Below, one piece after another: positions 18,082 to 26,610 of a stretch of DNA of 64,000 nucleotides. A program made the position numbers and the translations under genes. Each line of letters starts with the position of its first letter. Position 1 is the first letter of the stretch. Source of the stretch: Oscillospiraceae bacterium (GTDB lineage Bacteria; Bacillota; Clostridia; Oscillospirales; Ruminococcaceae); contig JAGAWT010000003.1 in NCBI GenBank assembly GCA_018110985.1, forward strand, positions 1 through 64,000, read 5' to 3'. The notes beneath the pieces were generated by a model. The model had not been told where the DNA came from. It saw nothing but the letters and a program-made list of their open reading frames with translations, and did not search any database.

Positions 18082-18095
18082 TTACATGATTGTAA
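18082..18095. promoter_or_regulatory. Perfect palindrome in the divergent intergenic region (possible operator)
   Basis: TTACATGATTGTAA is a perfect 5-4-5 inverted repeat about 90 bp upstream of the esterase TTG start and about 330 bp upstream of the divergent binding-protein gene. The 17993-18425 gap otherwise shows AT-rich sequence without a gene. It could bind a local regulator; no regulator-site pairing is known to me. Confidence 0.4.
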
Positions 18096-18425
18096 CATTT
18101 AATAAATAAAAAATCAAGAAAAAATTTGCTGATAACTGAAAGCTATTACCAATTTTTGCTTTGTATAAAGATGGGGAGACGGCACAAAATGCTTTATAAA
18201 TGCGGTGCAGAAGTGATATGAGGGCATTTTCCGGTATTTTGGGCATAAACAAAAAAAGTGTGAAAAACAACAAAAAATGAATAGTTTTTGCTCCGGTTTT
18301 GTGATAAAATTTCCATAGCTGAAATTGTTATACTGTCGTGTCATATATATGAACGGCAGAAAGGACATTTCAAAAACGGATAAAATAAAGACGGCACGGC
18401 CGTCAGAAAAACGGAGGGAACTCAT

Positions 18426-19901
18426 ATGAGATCGAACTTTAAAAGAGCTTTGGCAGGTATTTCTGCACTGACTCTGGCTATGGGGCTCACAGCTTGCGGC
18501 GGCAGCAATTCGGGCGGCGGTGAAGCAGCAGGCGGCGGAGCTAATCCTCCCGCAGAGGAGCCTACCGCTACTACCACCACTGCCGCAACAGTTGCGATAA
18601 ACACCCAGACCATGTCCACCGAGCAGGCTGAAGCCGTTGCTTCCGCTGCCGACAAGCTACGTGATGTTGAACTGGAGAACAAGGAGATAAAGTGGCTCTG
18701 TCACTGGGATCTGAACCCCGACACCACCGGTAAGTCCATTCCTGTGCCCCTTTCTCTTTTCCAGGAAAAGTACGGCGGATCCATCAAGTGGTATCCTACT
18801 ACATGGGACGCTCGTTACAGCGATCTTTCCACCTATGTTCTGGGCGGTGAGGGCGTTGACTTCTTCCAGAGAGACGAAAGCTCCCTTCCCAAGGGCATCG
18901 TAAGCGGAATGTTTGAGCCCATCGACGATTATATCGACATTGACAGTGAGCTTTACGACAACGTAAGAGCAGCTATGGAGATCTACTCCTTCAAGGGCAA
19001 GCACTATGCGTTTGTAAACGGCGTTACCCCCGGCGGCGCAGTTATATACAGTGCTGAGACCATAGACGAAAACGGTCTTGACGATCCCTGGGAGCTCTAT
19101 CAGGAAGGCAACTGGAACTGGGATACCTTCACACAGATGCTGGAAGAATTCTGCGATCCCGATGCCGAGATGTACGGCCTTGACGGTTGGTGGTCAGAGC
19201 AGCCCCTGTACCTTTCTGCGGGTGTTCCTGCCGTTTCTTCCGTTGACGGCAAGCTGAAGTCCAACCTTATGGATCCTACCCTTGAAAAGGCTCAGAACTG
19301 GATGTACTCGCTGTACACCAAGGGTCTTGTATTTGATAAGCAGATGTTTGACTGGAGCCCGCAGGTACACTTCATGGGCGAGGGCAAGGAACTGTTCTTC
19401 ATCAACGCTCCCTGGGCTCTCCAGTCCGATCCCGAGACTTGGGAGTGCGGCATAGATCCCGAGCAGGTGCGCTGGGTGCCCGTTCCCTGTCCTGCTGATG
19501 CAGAGGAGCCTTTCTATTCTGCATCTGCCAGCGGTTACTGCCTCTGCAAGGGCGCAGGAAATCCCGAGGGCGTTGCTCTGTATGTAGAGTGCGAGCTTGT
19601 TTCTGCGGACGACGAAGGCACGAAGGAAGTAAATCTCCAGAAGCAGAAGGAAGATTTCCAGTGGAACGACACACTCATCGAGCAGCTTGATGAGATCACC
19701 AGACTTGCCGAAGAGCATCCCGTTACCGAGCTTGCAAGCGGCGTTTCCAACGACCTTTCCAACCTCCTCACCTATGCGGATACTCAGGGTATTAAGGCTT
19801 CCATGCACGGTACTGACTGGGCTACTACCAGAGATACCATGAACGACACTGTCAATACTCTCATTGATGAATTCAATGCAGAACTTGAAGCTGTTCAGTA
19901 A
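18426..19901 (+). CDS. Orphan extracellular sugar-binding lipoprotein
   Basis: 491 residues. Signal peptide ending GLTAC gives a lipidated Cys near 24, then a Gly/Thr/Ala spacer and a family-1-type solute-binding domain. ACGGAGGGAAC precedes the ATG. No permease follows: a terminator lies 27 bp after the stop. It may deliver a second ligand to the LplBC-like permeases at 8001-9955 or to permeases elsewhere. Divergent from the esterase-GH43-GH115 operon, so probably coregulated. Confidence 0.88.
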   Translation: MRSNFKRALAGISALTLAMGLTACGGSNSGGGEAAGGGANPPAEEPTATTTTAATVAINTQTMSTEQAEAVASAADKLRDVELENKEIKWLCHWDLNPDTTGKSIPVPLSLFQEKYGGSIKWYPTTWDARYSDLSTYVLGGEGVDFFQRDESSLPKGIVSGMFEPIDDYIDIDSELYDNVRAAMEIYSFKGKHYAFVNGVTPGGAVIYSAETIDENGLDDPWELYQEGNWNWDTFTQMLEEFCDPDAEMYGLDGWWSEQPLYLSAGVPAVSSVDGKLKSNLMDPTLEKAQNWMYSLYTKGLVFDKQMFDWSPQVHFMGEGKELFFINAPWALQSDPETWECGIDPEQVRWVPVPCPADAEEPFYSASASGYCLCKGAGNPEGVALYVECELVSADDEGTKEVNLQKQKEDFQWNDTLIEQLDEITRLAEEHPVTELASGVSNDLSNLLTYADTQGIKASMHGTDWATTRDTMNDTVNTLIDEFNAELEAVQ

Positions 19902-19927
19902 TACAGGCAAATAAAGGGAGAGAATTT

Positions 19928-19967
19928 AAAAACGGCATTTCCGTGTAATGCGGGGATGCCGTTTTTT
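19928..19967 (+). terminator. Terminator after the orphan binding protein
   Basis: AAAAACGGCAT pairs with ATGCCGTTTTT, with six Ts at the end. Confidence 0.85.
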
Positions 19968-20058
19968 AGCTGATAAAGACTGAAGGTCATCAGCACAAGC
20001 AAATGAAAGTTTTACGGTAGCCATTGCGGTGAACACTGTCAACAATACCTGAGGAACC

Positions 20059-20093
20059 AAATACCGCCCGACACATAATGCCGGGCGGTATTT
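20059..20093. terminator. Isolated bidirectional terminator-like palindrome
   Basis: AAATACCGCCCG pairs with CGGGCGGTATTT over 12 bp. It stands in the 19902-20413 gap with no gene ending at it on either strand, so it may end an unrecognised short RNA or be a relic. I see no ORF worth calling in this gap. Confidence 0.5.
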
Positions 20094-20307
20094 GGGAGAA
20101 AAAGCCAGTACGAAGAATGAGATGTTATGAACTGTTGTGGATAGTTGTCGTCCTGTCCACAATTAAATGATACTACATTAAGAATATTTTTACAAATCAT
20201 TATTTGCTTGATATCAACCATAAATTGCGGGTGTTGAAGCCGCCAAGCCCTTTAGAGGCGCAGTTTTTGCAGGACTTACCGATTTTTGTGGTGATATATG
20301 CAAAGAC

Positions 20308-20336
20308 TTTACAAATTATGCTGTCCATGATATAAT
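20308..20336 (+). promoter_or_regulatory. Promoter of the sensor-GGDEF gene
   Basis: TTTACA, 17-bp spacer ending TGA, TATAAT. The expected start near 20343 leaves a leader of about 70 nt. Very similar to the binding-protein promoter at 11982-12010. Confidence 0.8.
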
Positions 20337-20413
20337 TTAAATGTATGTAGTCAGCATGGAAATTGTGTCCCGGCTGTGAGGATCGGATCAATGAGTTTTA
20401 TCGGGTGATGCTA

Positions 20414-22312
20414 ATGATTAACGGACATAAGACCATAGGTATATTCCTGAGCGGGATCTCCGGCACTTTCCGCAGGGATCTTTGCTGTTCACTGAACAGA
20501 GCTGCAAGAAATCACGGATTCAATGTGCTGTATTTCAATTTTCTGGGCACTATCGGAGCCGATCACAGGGATTTCGGATCAATGGAGTACCATATACTGG
20601 ACATAGTTCCATTTGATAAGCTGGACGGTGTGATCTTTGACAACAACAATGTTTTTATAGAAAAGATAAGAAAGAAGCTCCACGAAAAGCTGAAGGAATG
20701 TAAATGTCCCGTCATCTCCATAGCCGAGCCCTGCAAGGATTTCTGTCATGTCCGTTTTGACAATGCAAACGCCATAGCCGACTTTGTGGAGCATTTCGTC
20801 AGGGTGCACGGCTTTACCCGTATAGGCTATATGTCCGGCATAGAAGGGCTCCCCGATTCGGTGGAAAGGCTCAATGCTTTCAGGAATGCCATGCGTGCAC
20901 ACGGTCTCCCCGAGGACGGGGTGGGAGTTTTTCACGGTGATTTCTGGTATAACAAGAGCGATGAGGCTGCGGACTTTTTCTTCAACAAGTGCGAGCAGAT
21001 GCCGCAGGCTATAATCTGTGCCAACGATTACATGGCTCTGTCCCTCTGCGATTCTCTGGCAGGAATGGGCATAAAGGTGCCCAGGGATGTGTGCGTTTCC
21101 GGATATGATGACATAGACGAGGCAGTTTCCCATTTCCCCAGCATCTCTACCGCCACACAGGACAAGAACGCCCTTTCGGAGCTGATATTCGACCTTTTTG
21201 AAAACAAACGTGATGAGATCATCCCCGGGAGGATGATCACCCTGCCCACCACAAATGTCTACCGTGTTTCCTGCGGCTGTATGCCGATCTCCAAGGATAC
21301 CAGGGCAAGGGACAAAAACGCTTCTTTCCACAGAAATGTGAATATGCTCTACAACCTCTATGATTCCGAGGCGGGTATGCTTGAGATGGCAGGCATAGGC
21401 GACATTAAGCAGATGGGTGCCGCCTTTGAAAAGCACAGCCTGAATTTCGGCTCCTATGCAAAGTTCTTTTTCTTTGCCTACGGTGATGAGGAGGGCAAAT
21501 GCTCCTACGAGAAGGAATTCGACCATCCATCGGACAAGGTATATCCCGCCATATGGATAGACATGAGCGGGACCACACAGCATCCGCAGGGGATGATACC
21601 TGTTTCGGCGCTGATCCCTCCCGACAGCGACGACGGCTTTACGTGCTATTACATAACTCACATACATTTCGGGGAGCACTGTTTCGGCTATACAGCCATA
21701 ATGATGAACAGTGAGTCCCCTTTCGGAGAATTCTACAATATCTGGACGATAAACATCGCCGTTGCGATGGAAACCCTTTTGCAGAGAAATTCCATACGTT
21801 CTCTGGTGGCAGACCTCCGCAGGGAGAGCACCCACGACAGGCTTACGGGACTTCTCAACCGAAAAGGCTTTGAGGTCAGCATCCACAAGGGCTTTGAGGA
21901 AGCAAAGAAAAACGGCGGCACCTATGTGACCGCCGTCATGACAGATCTTGACAAGCTCAAAAGTATAAACGATTTCTACGGTCACGGAGAAGGCGATGTG
22001 GCGATCTCCGCCATAGGAAGGTTCATTGCGGAATGCAGCGGTGAGGACGATATCTCCGGCCGCACGGGAGGGGATGAATTCTACACCGTCATGTTCGGAA
22101 AGGACGAGGCATACGCAAGGGATTTTGTGGAAAAGCTGCGCAGAAAGACGGAGGGATTCAACGACACCATGGGCAAGGAATATGCTCTCGGAGCGAGCTG
22201 CGGCATCTATTCCGTCAAAGCGGAGGAGCTTGAGAACATAGAAGTGCTTTTGCGCCGTGCCGATGAGAATATGTACATGGTCAAGCGCAAAAAGCAGATA
22301 TCCAGATCATAG
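20414..22312 (+). CDS. Periplasmic-binding-fold sugar sensor fused to a GGDEF diguanylate cyclase
   Basis: 632 residues, no signal peptide or membrane helix. Residues 1-280 match the LacI/GalR ligand-binding fold (KTIGIFLSGISGTF, then RIGYMSGIEG and VSGYDDIDEA) but the DNA-binding helix-turn-helix is missing. A middle region of about 170 residues (GAF-like in position, not identifiable by eye) leads to a C-terminal GGDEF domain with intact RTGGDEF near 551. It should couple a cytoplasmic sugar signal to c-di-GMP synthesis. I chose the ATG at 20414 (GGGTG seven bases upstream) over a TTG at 20363 and an ATG at 20408. Its 3' end overlaps the convergent AraC gene by 6 bp. Confidence 0.85.
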   Translation: MINGHKTIGIFLSGISGTFRRDLCCSLNRAARNHGFNVLYFNFLGTIGADHRDFGSMEYHILDIVPFDKLDGVIFDNNNVFIEKIRKKLHEKLKECKCPVISIAEPCKDFCHVRFDNANAIADFVEHFVRVHGFTRIGYMSGIEGLPDSVERLNAFRNAMRAHGLPEDGVGVFHGDFWYNKSDEAADFFFNKCEQMPQAIICANDYMALSLCDSLAGMGIKVPRDVCVSGYDDIDEAVSHFPSISTATQDKNALSELIFDLFENKRDEIIPGRMITLPTTNVYRVSCGCMPISKDTRARDKNASFHRNVNMLYNLYDSEAGMLEMAGIGDIKQMGAAFEKHSLNFGSYAKFFFFAYGDEEGKCSYEKEFDHPSDKVYPAIWIDMSGTTQHPQGMIPVSALIPPDSDDGFTCYYITHIHFGEHCFGYTAIMMNSESPFGEFYNIWTINIAVAMETLLQRNSIRSLVADLRRESTHDRLTGLLNRKGFEVSIHKGFEEAKKNGGTYVTAVMTDLDKLKSINDFYGHGEGDVAISAIGRFIAECSGEDDISGRTGGDEFYTVMFGKDEAYARDFVEKLRRKTEGFNDTMGKEYALGASCGIYSVKAEELENIEVLLRRADENMYMVKRKKQISRS

Positions 22313-23200
22313 GCCACGGACCTCGGGATCGTCCTTCACCGCAAAATCCTCTGTGGTGTGGGACATCCGGTAGAGCTTCTTGTATTCTGAGGGAGTGTAG
22401 CCGTTTATCAGCTTGAAAACACGGTTGAAGGTGGTAAGGCTTGAAAAGCCGGACTTCATAGCCACATCGGTGATGGAGTTCTCACTTTCAAGGAGCATCA
22501 TCTCCGCAGCCCTTACCCTGCGCCTGTTGAGGAAGTTTATAAATGTGGTGTTGCTGTATTTCTTGAAAAGCCTTGAAAAGTGATAGGTGCTGTACCCTGC
22601 AATGGAGGAAAGCTCTTCAAGGGTGATGTCGTTCATGTAGTTCTGGTCGATGTACCTGAGCACTACGCTGAATGTTTCTGTATACCTGCCGTCGTCATCG
22701 TACTTCACACGGCTGAGCCTGTATTCCTTTATCTTTGCCAGCAGTGTAAGCAGCTTTATGTAGATGTAGACCTCCGAAACATCGTTGAAATTTGAGTAGA
22801 GCATATAGATATCCTTGATTATGCTCCCCGCAAACTCCAGAAATTCATGAGGATATTCATTGTTGATGAGCACGGGATCTCCCACCACGGGTATAAGCTC
22901 CGTGAGTGCGGGGTTGTCGATGAAGGCAGAGTTGTCCATAAGAAGTATGAGCCTTCTGCCTGTCTGTGCTTTCAGGCTGTGGAGCACGCCCGACGGTATT
23001 ATGAGTATGTTCCTTTCGTTCAGCTTGTACTCTTTCCCGCCGCATACGGCTTCAAAGCCGTTGGTAAGAGGCATTATCACCTCCAGCGCATTGTGCCAGT
23101 GAGGGGGGTAGTCCTCGTTCTCAATATTGTCGTAGAGGAGTACGCTCCTGTTCTGAACATAGTCAACAGTTTCATAGTCACCGTTAAGATGAACGATCAT
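22307..23200 (-). CDS. AraC-family transcriptional regulator
   Basis: 297 residues. The N-terminal cupin-type ligand domain carries the HWHNALEVIMPL-like motif, and the C-terminal 100 residues are the double helix-turn-helix (ITLEELSSIAGYSTYHFSRLFKK... and ITDVAMKSGFSSLTTFNRVFK). Likely activates neighbouring carbohydrate genes in response to a sugar. The ATG at 23200 has AGGAAGGGG upstream; the longer frame to 23242 adds residues without a ribosome site. It is divergent from the 23470 gene, whose promoter is about 90 bp away. Confidence 0.92.
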   Translation of the reverse strand: MIVHLNGDYETVDYVQNRSVLLYDNIENEDYPPHWHNALEVIMPLTNGFEAVCGGKEYKLNERNILIIPSGVLHSLKAQTGRRLILLMDNSAFIDNPALTELIPVVGDPVLINNEYPHEFLEFAGSIIKDIYMLYSNFNDVSEVYIYIKLLTLLAKIKEYRLSRVKYDDDGRYTETFSVVLRYIDQNYMNDITLEELSSIAGYSTYHFSRLFKKYSNTTFINFLNRRRVRAAEMMLLESENSITDVAMKSGFSSLTTFNRVFKLINGYTPSEYKKLYRMSHTTEDFAVKDDPEVRGL

Positions 23201-23285
23201 AGCTTTCCCCTTCCTTTGATCCGTCCCTTCGGCCAAGGACATTCTTCGTTTTTTCTTTTTCTCTGTGCGGTATCCCGCAACTATA

Positions 23286-23314
23286 AGAATAACACAAAAT
23301 CAAGAAAATTTCAA
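23286..23314 (-). promoter_or_regulatory. Promoter of the AraC-family gene
   Basis: On the minus strand: TTGAAA, 17-bp spacer ending TGT, TATTCT. Confidence 0.6.
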
Positions 23315-23401
23315 GTATTTTTTTTATCTGTCTAAAAACATAACAAAAAACAGGGGATTTTTTATAAAGCAATTTGTGACTTTTGCAACACAATAATTGA
23401 G

Positions 23402-23430
23402 TTGAATATTTTTTGGAAAAAAGGTACAAT
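23402..23430 (+). promoter_or_regulatory. Promoter of the mutarotase-fold/GH3 operon
   Basis: TTGAAT, 17-bp spacer, TACAAT, about 40 bp upstream of the ATG at 23470. Confidence 0.65.
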
Positions 23431-23469
23431 TGACTTAACAAAATTATGAGCCTTAAAAGGGGTGTTTTG

Positions 23470-24387
23470 ATGAGTATTAAGATCTCACAGCGGGAATACG
23501 GTAATTTCGGCAAATGCGTGTTCCTTGAAAACGGCAGCGCATCTGTGGGCATCACTCTTGATGTGGGTCCGAGAATAATATATTTTTCCCTCAAAGGAAA
23601 AGAGAACATAATGCTTGAGGACAGGGAAAGGTATTTCACCGAAAAAGCCGGAGAATACGGCGAATGGGTGAATTACGGCGGTCACAGGCTATGGTGCGCT
23701 CCCGAAGTGAACCCTGAGACCTATTCTCCCGACAATGCCCCCGTAAGCTGTAAAGCAGACGGCAGCAGCGTGACTCTGACACCCCCTCCCACACCTTTCG
23801 GAAAGGCTTTTTCAGTGACAGTCTCCATGGATGAGGAGAAGCCCCTCGTGAGCATCACCCACAGGATAAAGAATGTCTCCGACCGCCCTGCACGCTACGC
23901 TGCATGGGCTATAACGGGGCTTACGGTGAACGGTGTGCTGAAAGCGCCTCTCAGCCGTAAAAAAACAGGCTATCTTGGAAACAGGGTGCTCAGCCTGTGG
24001 GATTATTCCGATATAAACGACCCCCGTTTCAAAATGACAAATACGGAGATCCGCCTTCGTCAGGACACCTTCAAGAAAAATGCCTTCAAGTGCGGCTTCA
24101 ACGTGGATGAGGGCTTTGTGAGCTACAGCGTGAACGGGCAGACCTTTGTGAAGTCCGTCCCGGACTACGACCCGGACAGGTGCTATCCCGACTTCTCCTG
24201 TAATTTTGAGACCTACACCAATTCCCTTTTCCTGGAATGTGAGAACATAGGTGAATACAGGGAGTATGCCCCCGGAGAAGAAGCAGTGCTCTCCGAAAAG
24301 TGGTTCCTTCTTGACAATGAAGGAGACGAGGAACCTGAGCTTGACAGAATAAAGAACTCTCTTGAAAATACCGGCTTTTTTGCCTGA
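23470..24387 (+). CDS. Galactose-mutarotase-fold protein (DUF4380-like)
   Basis: 305 residues, mostly beta, no signal peptide. The order of motifs (VGITLDVGPRIIYFSLKG, GGHRLWCAPE, ITHRIKNVSDRPARYAAWAIT) fits the galactose-mutarotase-like superfamily as in DUF4380 proteins. The catalytic role is not established; binding or epimerising a sugar is plausible. AAGGGGTG precedes the ATG; the upstream ATG at 23446 lacks a site. It lies 16 bp ahead of the GH3 gene and is likely cotranscribed. Confidence 0.72.
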   Translation: MSIKISQREYGNFGKCVFLENGSASVGITLDVGPRIIYFSLKGKENIMLEDRERYFTEKAGEYGEWVNYGGHRLWCAPEVNPETYSPDNAPVSCKADGSSVTLTPPPTPFGKAFSVTVSMDEEKPLVSITHRIKNVSDRPARYAAWAITGLTVNGVLKAPLSRKKTGYLGNRVLSLWDYSDINDPRFKMTNTEIRLRQDTFKKNAFKCGFNVDEGFVSYSVNGQTFVKSVPDYDPDRCYPDFSCNFETYTNSLFLECENIGEYREYAPGEEAVLSEKWFLLDNEGDEEPELDRIKNSLENTGFFA

Positions 24388-24403
24388 GTGAGGATAAAAC
24401 GAT

Positions 24404-26482
24404 ATGGAAAAGTATAAAGATAAGAGCCTTTCGCCCCTTGAAAGAGCCATTGCCCTTACAGATGAGATGACAGTTGATGAGCAGATCTCACAGCTTCGCT
24501 ACGATGCTCCCGCCGTTGAAAGGCTGGGCATCCCCGAATACAACTGGTGGAACGAGGGCATACACGGCTTTGCCCGTTCGGGCGTGGCTACTCTCTTCCC
24601 GCAGGCCATTGGTCTTGCTTCCATGTTTGACAGGGAGCTTTCCGAGAAGGCTGCCGCTGTTACATCCACCGAGGCAAGGGCTAAGTACAGAGCGTACACG
24701 GAAAACGGTGACAGGGATATCTACAAGGGTCTTACCATATGGGCGCCCAATATAAACATCTTCCGTGATCCCAGGTGGGGCAGAGGCCATGAGACCTACG
24801 GTGAGGATCCCTACCTTACCTCCGAGCTGGGAAAGGCTACCGTAAGGGGGCTGCAGGGAGACGGTGAGGTGCTGAAAACTGCCGCCTGCGCAAAGCATTT
24901 TGCGGTACACAGCGGTCCGGAAGCAATCCGCCACGAGTTTAACGCCGAGGCTTCTCCCAAGGATATGGAGGAGACCTATCTTCCCGCTTTTGAAGCCCTT
25001 GTGAGAGATGCTCATGTAGAGAGCGTGATGGGTGCCTACAACCGTGTGAACGGTGAGGGAGCCTGCGCCAGCACATTCCTTATGGGAAAGCTGAAGGAAT
25101 GGGGATTTGACGGCTATTTCGTGTCCGACTGCTGGGCTGTTCGTGATTTCCACGAGCACCATGGCCTTACCAAGACCATTGCGGAGTCTGCGGCTCTTGC
25201 TCTGAAGTCCGGCTGTGACCTAAACTGCGGCTGCACCTATATGCACATACCCACAGCGCTTGCATCCGGTCTGGTGACGGAGGAAGACATCAGAAATGCC
25301 TGCATCCACCTTATGCGTACAAGGATAAGGCTCGGTATGTTCGATGACTCCACCGAATACGACGACATCCCCTATCTCTCCGTTTCATGTCCCGAACACA
25401 AGGCGGTCTCTCTTGAGTGTGCCGAAAAGAGCATGGTGCTCCTGAAAAACAACGGTATACTTCCTCTTGACCAAAGCAAGATCAAGACACTTGCTGTCAT
25501 AGGACCCAACAGTGACAGCCGTATCGCTCTCGAGGGCAACTATAACGGCACAGCGGACAGGTACCACACCCTGCTTGAAGGCATAGAGGACAGGTTTGAG
25601 GGTCGTGTCATCTACGCAGAGGGCTGCCATCTGTACAAGAACAAGGTATCCGGTCTTGCAAGACCCGGCGACAGATATGCCGAGGCAGTGGCTGCCGCAA
25701 AGAATGCGGATGCAGTCATCCTTTGTGTGGGACTTGACTCCACTATCGAGGGTGAAGAGGGAGATACGGGAAATGAATTCTCCTCCGGCGACAAGAACGA
25801 TATCCTTCTTCCCGAATCTCAGAGGATACTTATAGAGAAGGTCATGAAGGTAGGAAAGCCTGTTGTTATCGTATGTGCGGCGGGCAGTGCCATAAACACT
25901 CTTGCAGAGCCCGATGCTCTCCTCCATGTGTGGTATCCCGGCTCCGAAGGCGGTATCGCCCTTGCAAGGATCCTCTTCGGTGATGTTTCTCCCTCCGGCA
26001 AGCTCCCCGTTACCTTCTATGAGAAGTCGGAGCTTCTCCCCGAATTTACCGATTACTCCATGAAGAACCGCACCTACAGATATGCGGAAAACAATGTGCT
26101 CTTCCCCTTCGGCTACGGCCTCACCTACACCAGAACGGAGCTTTCCGACATGAAGTATGAGAACGGAAAGGTGTGCGTGAAGATAAAGAATGTCGGGGAC
26201 ATGGATTCCGATGATGTGGTGGAGATCTACATCAAGGACTATTCCGAAAATGCCGTTCCCAATTTCAGTCTCTGCGGCTTTGAGAGAGTTTCTCTGAAAA
26301 AGGGCGAGGAAAAGACCCTTTGTGTGGAGATACCAGAGAGAGCCTTTACTGCAGTTGACGAAAAGGGCACCAGAGCTGTATACGGCAGCAGGTTCACCAT
26401 ATATGCAGGCACCCACGCACCGGATGCGCTTTCGGTAAGGCTTGCAGGCAGCGAGTGCCTCAGCGTGGATGTGACTGTCTGA
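24404..26482 (+). CDS. GH3-family beta-xylosidase/beta-glucosidase
   Basis: 692 residues with the full GH3 layout: (beta/alpha)8 barrel at about 30-330, alpha/beta sandwich at about 350-560, C-terminal Fn3-like domain at about 590-690. The nucleophile is Asp242 in VSDCWAV; KHF and GPE-like substrate motifs (CAKHFAVHSGPE) are present. EYNWWNEGIHG near 45 is typical of plant and bacterial xylosidase-type GH3. No signal peptide, so it acts on imported oligomers. The terminator at 26529 closes the unit. Confidence 0.93.
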   Translation: MEKYKDKSLSPLERAIALTDEMTVDEQISQLRYDAPAVERLGIPEYNWWNEGIHGFARSGVATLFPQAIGLASMFDRELSEKAAAVTSTEARAKYRAYTENGDRDIYKGLTIWAPNINIFRDPRWGRGHETYGEDPYLTSELGKATVRGLQGDGEVLKTAACAKHFAVHSGPEAIRHEFNAEASPKDMEETYLPAFEALVRDAHVESVMGAYNRVNGEGACASTFLMGKLKEWGFDGYFVSDCWAVRDFHEHHGLTKTIAESAALALKSGCDLNCGCTYMHIPTALASGLVTEEDIRNACIHLMRTRIRLGMFDDSTEYDDIPYLSVSCPEHKAVSLECAEKSMVLLKNNGILPLDQSKIKTLAVIGPNSDSRIALEGNYNGTADRYHTLLEGIEDRFEGRVIYAEGCHLYKNKVSGLARPGDRYAEAVAAAKNADAVILCVGLDSTIEGEEGDTGNEFSSGDKNDILLPESQRILIEKVMKVGKPVVIVCAAGSAINTLAEPDALLHVWYPGSEGGIALARILFGDVSPSGKLPVTFYEKSELLPEFTDYSMKNRTYRYAENNVLFPFGYGLTYTRTELSDMKYENGKVCVKIKNVGDMDSDDVVEIYIKDYSENAVPNFSLCGFERVSLKKGEEKTLCVEIPERAFTAVDEKGTRAVYGSRFTIYAGTHAPDALSVRLAGSECLSVDVTV

Positions 26483-26528
26483 ACAGAATAACAAGGCGGA
26501 GAAAAACTTCGCAGAATGAAAGAAGCAT

Positions 26529-26567
26529 TCGCCCGAAAAAATGTGATAAGTGCGTTTTTTCGGGCGA
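26529..26567 (+). terminator. Terminator between GH3 and the esterase gene
   Basis: TCGCCCGAAAAAA pairs with TTTTTTCGGGCGA over 13 bp. No promoter is evident between it and the esterase ATG at 26611, so the downstream gene may depend on read-through. Confidence 0.85.
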
Positions 26568-26610
26568 TGATGTATATACAGAGAAAAAGCTCTTTGAGAA
26601 GGAAATGACT

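Noticed and set aside
20579..21985. 468-codon antisense frame opposite the sensor-GGDEF gene
   Set aside because: Low-quality composition and no ribosome site; the sense protein has recognisable domains throughout.
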